Below the pieces are notes generated by a model, which saw only the letters and a list, made by a program, of their open reading frames with translations, was not told where the DNA came from and did not search any database. Shown here piece after piece: positions 60,086 through 64,000 of a stretch of DNA of 64,000 nucleotides. This DNA comes from Paenibacillus cymbidii. GTDB lineage: Bacteria > Bacillota > Bacilli > Paenibacillales > NBRC-103111. The DNA lies in the NCBI RefSeq assembly GCF_004764705.1, contig NZ_SHLX01000019.1, positions 100,018-164,017 of the forward strand, written 5' to 3'. Made by a program: the position numbers and the translations under genes. Each line of letters starts with the position of its first letter. The first letter of the stretch is position 1.

Positions 60086-61612
60086 TCATCCCTTGATGAA
60101 AATCGTTTTTGTCGACGTGTAAAAATGCGCCGCCGCCTGTCCTTGCTCCCGCGAGAACGAGCTGGAGCGCTTCATTCCCCCGAACGGCGCTTGCAGCTCC
60201 ACTCCGGACGTCTCCGCATTAATGCGGATCATCCCTGCTTCCAGCTCGCGGGCGAAACGCAGCGCAGCGCCGATGTCGCGCGTATAAATCGAAGCGCTCA
60301 GCCCGTATTCGGAATCGCCCGCCGCCGCGATCGCCTCCTCCAGCGATTCGGCACGGATCAGCGCCAGCACCGGGCCGAAAATTTCCTCGCGGGCGATCGT
60401 CATCGTTCCGTCGACGCGTGCGAAAATCGTCGGCTCGACAAAATAACCGTTTTCGTGCGTTTCGTCAGGCGGACGACCGCCGCCGCACAGCAGCTCCGCT
60501 CCCTCTGCCTGCCCCAGGCGGATATAGCCGAGCACAGTATCCAGCTGCTTTGCGCTTGCGCACGGCCCCATCCAAACGCCGTCCTCCAAACCGTCGCCGA
60601 CGACGATCGCTTTCGTTTTGGCCAGCAGCTTCAATTTGAACGCGTCATACACGCCGCTTTCGACGATGACGCGGCTGGTGGCCGTACATTTTTGCCCGGT
60701 CGAGCGAAAAGCGCCATTAACGGCCGCTTCGGCGGCCAGTTCGAGATCGGCGTCGGCGGCGACAATCAGCGGGTTTTTGCCGCCCATCTCCAGCTGGCAT
60801 TTGGCGCCGCGCTGCGCGGCGGCGACGGCGATGCAGCGGCCGACCCGCTCCGAGCCGGTGAACGATACGGCCGCCACGCCGGGGTGGCCGACCAGACTTG
60901 CTCCGGCCGCACCGGCGCCGGCGGTCATGTTGACGACGCCGGGCGGCAAACCGGCGGCGGCGAAACACGCCATCAGCTTGGCGGCGGTGATGGTAGCTTC
61001 CTCCGCCGGCTTGAGCACGGCGGTATTGCCGTAGACGAGCGCCGGCGCCAGCTTCCAGAGCGGAATCGCGACGGGAAAATTCCACGGCGTAATGAGGGCG
61101 ACGACACCGAGCGGCGCCTGCACAGTGTACAACAAACCGTCGGCATCCGTCGACGGGATGACGTCGCCTTCCTTGCGCCAGCCTTCGCCGGCGTAATAGC
61201 GCAGAATGGCGATGCCGCGGTCGGTTTCGCCAAGGCTTTCCGCCAGCGTCTTGCCCATCTCTCGCGTCATCGTTTCGGCGATTTCGTCGCGCCGCGCCGC
61301 GATTTCGTCGGCGGCGCGCTCCAGATAACGCGCCCGCTGCGGGCCGGCCAGCCGCCTCCAGGCGGGGAACGCCGCCTGGGCGGCCTGGACGGCGGCTTCG
61401 ACGTCGCGCGGGCCGGACATCGGCGCATAGCCGACGATTTCGCCGGTGCGGGCCGGGTTGCGCCGCTCCTGCAGCAAGCCGGCCGTTATGGCGCGGCTTG
61501 TCGCTACCGGGCTGCATGCCTGATTCCCGCCTGCTTCCATCGGTTCGCTGTCCGGGATGACTGGCTGCCATTGACCATTAATATAATTGCGATATACCTT
61601 CCCCAGCTCCAC
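60086..61612 (-). CDS. Aldehyde dehydrogenase, KGSADH-like
   Basis: 508 residues from GTG 61612 (GAAGGGGGG upstream). NAD-dependent fold with Asn in PWNFPVAIP (near 174), Glu in QLEMGGKNP (near 274) and catalytic Cys in STGQKCTATSRV (near 308). The ending SFSREQGQAAAHFYTSTKT is typical. Its operon position after the enolase-superfamily and before the DHDPS-family gene fits oxidation of 2-oxoglutarate semialdehyde to 2-oxoglutarate, as B. subtilis YcbD does. Confidence 0.92.
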   Translation of the reverse strand: MELGKVYRNYINGQWQPVIPDSEPMEAGGNQACSPVATSRAITAGLLQERRNPARTGEIVGYAPMSGPRDVEAAVQAAQAAFPAWRRLAGPQRARYLERAADEIAARRDEIAETMTREMGKTLAESLGETDRGIAILRYYAGEGWRKEGDVIPSTDADGLLYTVQAPLGVVALITPWNFPVAIPLWKLAPALVYGNTAVLKPAEEATITAAKLMACFAAAGLPPGVVNMTAGAGAAGASLVGHPGVAAVSFTGSERVGRCIAVAAAQRGAKCQLEMGGKNPLIVAADADLELAAEAAVNGAFRSTGQKCTATSRVIVESGVYDAFKLKLLAKTKAIVVGDGLEDGVWMGPCASAKQLDTVLGYIRLGQAEGAELLCGGGRPPDETHENGYFVEPTIFARVDGTMTIAREEIFGPVLALIRAESLEEAIAAAGDSEYGLSASIYTRDIGAALRFARELEAGMIRINAETSGVELQAPFGGMKRSSSFSREQGQAAAHFYTSTKTIFIKG

Positions 61613-61642
61613 CGGTTCGTGTTTCCCCCCTTCAGTTACCGG

Positions 61643-62782
61643 CTACGCGCCGGCCAATTTGCTTCTGTCGACGGTGACGCCCCATCCGGGTCCGTCGGGA
61701 ATGCGCAGCCAACCATTGCTGTAAGAAAACGTCTCATTAATGTAATCGTTTACGTATAACTGCGGCCCGACCAGGTCGGATGGCCACGACAACGGCTCGG
61801 CGCCGGCGGCGAGCTGCAGCTGTGCAGCCGTGCCGAGACCGGCTTCCACCGTGCTGCCGAGCAGGCACGGGATGCCTTCCGCGCGCGCCAAATCGAGAAT
61901 GCGCCTCGCCTTCAACAAACCGCCGCTGCCGGCCGGGCACAAATTGAACACATCGACCGCCCGCTGCGCAACAAGCGCTTCGCCGAAGGCGAGCGTATGC
62001 ACATGCTCGATGACCGGCGTGCCGATTTTGCGCTTGAGCCGGGCTTTGCCTTCGACGTCAAGATACGGAATCGGCGTTTCGATGCCCGACGGATTGTATT
62101 TTTCCAGCCGCCGCATGTTGTCGACCGCCTCGTCGAACGACCAGCCCGAGTTGGCGTCGATTTTGATATGCGCGCCGTCGCCGGCCATACGCCGAACGAT
62201 GCGCAGCCGCTCTTCGTCGTCCTTTGCATTGATGCCGACCTTGAGCTTAAAAGCGCTGAAGCCTTCGCGCACTTTCTGCTCCACTTCCGCTTCAATCAGC
62301 TCCGGGTCGCGGATAAAGATCACCCACGATACGTTCACCTCGTTGCGGAGCCGGGGGCCGAACCGGGCGGATATCGGCGATCCTTCCCGATTGGCAAGCA
62401 AATCGAGCAGCGCCATGTCGACGCCGCAGCCGAGGATGTCGTACACGGTGCCGTCTGTGCGCAAGTCGACCAGCGCCGGATCGGGGTAGGCGGCAAGCAG
62501 TGATTCGAATTGGGCCGCATCCCGGCCGATCAGTTGTTCGCGCAAATAGGCTTGCAAATATGCGGCATTCGCCTGCACCCCGGCCGGCGACAGCATCGTA
62601 TCGGGGATGTCGGAAATTTCGCCGTAGCCTACCGATCCGTCGTCACCCCTCAGCTCCACGATGGCAAAATCCGATGCGGTCACGCCGCCGGCGCGATGCT
62701 CCTTGCCGCCAAGCGCGGCAGCCTGCGTCGTATGTACCCGCTGCGTATGAAAATCATAGACATTCACGTTAACGATGTTCAT
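61643..62782 (-). CDS. Enolase-superfamily sugar-acid dehydratase (MR/MLE type)
   Basis: 379 residues. A capping N-terminal domain and a barrel with KLKVG (Lys acid-base pair, near 179), metal ligands Asp in KIDANSGW (near 207), Glu in SGIETPIP (near 232) and Glu in PVIEHVHT (near 259). In the sixth strand the pattern VDVFNLCPAGSGG has no Lys where muconate-lactonising-type members place the second catalytic Lys. Expected to remove water from an aldonate or aldarate. Substrate cannot be assigned. GGAGGAGAAC precedes the ATG, 12 bases after the creatininase-type gene. Confidence 0.88.
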   Translation of the reverse strand: MNIVNVNVYDFHTQRVHTTQAAALGGKEHRAGGVTASDFAIVELRGDDGSVGYGEISDIPDTMLSPAGVQANAAYLQAYLREQLIGRDAAQFESLLAAYPDPALVDLRTDGTVYDILGCGVDMALLDLLANREGSPISARFGPRLRNEVNVSWVIFIRDPELIEAEVEQKVREGFSAFKLKVGINAKDDEERLRIVRRMAGDGAHIKIDANSGWSFDEAVDNMRRLEKYNPSGIETPIPYLDVEGKARLKRKIGTPVIEHVHTLAFGEALVAQRAVDVFNLCPAGSGGLLKARRILDLARAEGIPCLLGSTVEAGLGTAAQLQLAAGAEPLSWPSDLVGPQLYVNDYINETFSYSNGWLRIPDGPGWGVTVDRSKLAGA

Positions 62783-62794
62783 GTTCTCCTCCTT

Positions 62795-63562
62795 CTACTC
62801 TTGGGCGAAACGCGCCTGCGCGGCGAATGAACGAATGGCCGCCGCCGTTTCGCGGGCGATCGTTTGCAAACAAGCTTCGCCCAGCCGGCGATCGGCCCGC
62901 GACGCGTCGTCCGAATAGCCGTCCCGCCCGACTTGCCGACCGGGATGCTGGACGAACAGCCGCCGGGCCATCTCCTCGCGGGGCGTTTCGTCTTCGCGGC
63001 GCGGCGGGAAACGCTCCTCGCGCACGAGGTCGGGACGGATCGCCAGCATCAGCGACGTCTCGAAGCCTCCCGCGTGACCCGGCACCCGGCCGACTTGTTG
63101 CGCCTTGTTTGCCTCCGTCAAAGCCTGCCAGGCGATCGACCAATACGACGCCGCGGCGATCGAAATGCCGCATTCGCTCGTCATGTCCCGCGCCGCCGCG
63201 CGGATCATTTCGTCGTTGCCGCCGTGCCCGTTCAGCACGAACACTGCACGAAACCCCGTTCGCGCAAGCGAACGGAGCAAATCCTTCAGCACGAGCAGCA
63301 GCGTTTCGCTGCTCAGCGACATGGCCGGGAACGGAAAATGGTGGTGCGAGCTGCCGTAAACGAGCACCGGCGCGCAATAAACCGCAAGCTCGCCTTGAAG
63401 CTGCTTGCAGCTCCTTTCGGCGATCGCTTCGATCGCCATGGCGTCGACGCCGAGCGGCAGATGCGGGCCATGCTGTTCGATCGCTCCTATGGGCAGAACG
63501 ACCACCGCCTGTCCCGCGACTGCGGCAACCTCGTCCCGAGTTAAATGCGCCAATTGTTCCAT
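62795..63562 (-). CDS. Creatininase-family hydrolase
   Basis: 255 residues with the whole metal site of the family: Glu and His in LPIGAIEQHGPHLPLGVD (near 26-43), a His region in SSHHHFPFPA (near 70), LNGHGGN (near 109) and HAGGFETS (near 164). Family members open cyclic amides or lactones with two metal ions. Here it is first in a sugar-acid operon, so a lactone-ring or amide substrate seems likelier than creatinine; that is inference. GGGAGG lies nine bases before the ATG. A strong promoter and the 17-bp operator lie just upstream. Confidence 0.9.
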   Translation of the reverse strand: MEQLAHLTRDEVAAVAGQAVVVLPIGAIEQHGPHLPLGVDAMAIEAIAERSCKQLQGELAVYCAPVLVYGSSHHHFPFPAMSLSSETLLLVLKDLLRSLARTGFRAVFVLNGHGGNDEMIRAAARDMTSECGISIAAASYWSIAWQALTEANKAQQVGRVPGHAGGFETSLMLAIRPDLVREERFPPRREDETPREEMARRLFVQHPGRQVGRDGYSDDASRADRRLGEACLQTIARETAAAIRSFAAQARFAQE

Positions 63563-63606
63563 GCGGTAACCTCCCTTGCCCGCTTGAGTCGAACGGCATC
63601 AAATGT

Positions 63607-63623
63607 TGATATATGATATATCA
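63607..63623. promoter_or_regulatory. Putative GntR operator, copy 2
   Basis: TGATATATGATATATCA, between the -10 and the creatininase-type gene, covering the likely transcription start. Confidence 0.75.
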
Positions 63624-63626
63624 CAA

Positions 63627-63655
63627 ATTATAATCGTCGATCCCGATCCCGTCAA
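63627..63655 (-). promoter_or_regulatory. Sigma-A promoter of the catabolic operon
   Basis: On the minus strand TTGACG (63655-63650), exact 17-base spacer, TATAAT (63632-63627). One of the best promoters in the window. Confidence 0.8.
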
Positions 63656-64000
63656 CCTGCATTCTTCCCGGAGTTAGAAGCCGGATGCCGTTTTCCAAGC
63701 CGGATGCGCGGTTCGAAACATTCCCCTCGTCAAAATAGGCCATAAAAAATGGCCTATTTGCCCATTTTTACGCGGCTCGCCCGAAATAGCCAGCGAAAAC
63801 GCTGGTTATTTCGCACCAGCAGCCCCAAAATCGGGCTTTCAGCACGAATAACCGGTGAATTCACTGGCTATTATGATGACGTACAATAGTGTGTGTAACC
63901 AAGATTTGGAGCCTAGCCAGGCAACAAAAAAGTAGGGTATTCTCGGGATGGTCAAAGTCACCAAGAAAGGAACCCTACTCGATGACTACTATAGCGGAAA
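63656..64000. repeat. Right-end region with hairpin cluster
   Basis: Three hairpins: 63735-63761 (AAATAGGCCAT/ATGGCCTATTT, perfect arms), 63784-63811 (AAATAGCCAGCG/CGCTGGTTATTT) and 63847-63872 (AATAACCGGTGA/TCACTGGCTATT). They form the partner of the 49.7-kb block. From about 63890 the sequence becomes AT-richer, with GTAGGGT (63932-63938) and ACCCTAC (63972-63978) inverted before an ORF at 63982. Confidence 0.75.
63982..64000 (+). CDS. Start of an ORF at the window edge, possibly a transposase
   Basis: ATG 63982 with AAGAAAGGAA upstream; only MTTIAE is visible. The context, an AT-richer stretch with a short inverted repeat next to a hairpin cluster, would suit the left end of an insertion sequence, but six codons cannot show it. 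Confidence 0.3.

Overview
The window looks like chromosome from a GC-rich member of the Paenibacillaceae (Paenibacillus or Cohnella type). Evidence: strong GGAGG-type ribosome binding sites, S-layer-homology surface proteins, YesM/YesN two-component pairs beside LplB/YtcP-type sugar ABC transporters without their own ATPase, a Bacillus-type Des desaturase and a Bacillus-type zinc operon. No rRNA, tRNA or CRISPR array was seen. Genus placement is inference.

Layout. 1-3.5 kb: the end of a sensor kinase, its OmpR-type regulator, an SLH surface protein and an ankyrin-repeat lipoprotein preceded by a tiny leader ORF. 3.6-4.5 kb: an SRPBCC protein and an ArsR-type repressor. 4.9-7.5 kb: a secreted esterase with an internal duplicated module. 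7.7-13.4 kb: zinc homeostasis, with znuC-znuB-znuA-COG0523 GTPase on the minus strand divergent from a ycgR-ycgQ pair, and Zur-box-like palindromes at both promoters. 13.5-16.4 kb: a visibly AT-richer islet with a tyrosine recombinase, HU and a fatty acid desaturase; two divergent promoters each contain one copy of the same 10-bp repeat.

16.5-31.1 kb: two very large secreted proteins (2381 and 1108 aa) in one operon, divergent from a NarL-type regulator and an unusual kinase that joins two different histidine-kinase modules and a receiver in one polypeptide. The same 19-bp motif lies upstream of the surface operon, where it overlaps the -35 region, and upstream of the kinase. This is the best candidate here for an undescribed regulatory and cell-surface system.

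31.4-49.5 kb: a sugar ABC operon with an oxidoreductase and an esterase, a divergent YesM/YesN pair, a three-gene glycoside operon (GNAT-like, deacetylase-like, GH42-like), and an MFS efflux pump with its TetR repressor. 49.8-63.6 kb: a second sugar ABC operon with a DUF4838-type protein, an AraC regulator and a PhyH oxygenase, plus a six-gene sugar-acid catabolic operon (creatininase family, enolase superfamily, aldehyde dehydrogenase, DHDPS family, GntR, SDR). The catabolic and ABC operons carry 17-bp operators that differ at one base. A family of short hairpin repeats (12 copies seen) clusters at 31.2, 49.7 and 63.8 kb, bracketing the sugar modules, with one copy at 3.6 kb. The extreme right end may enter an insertion sequence.
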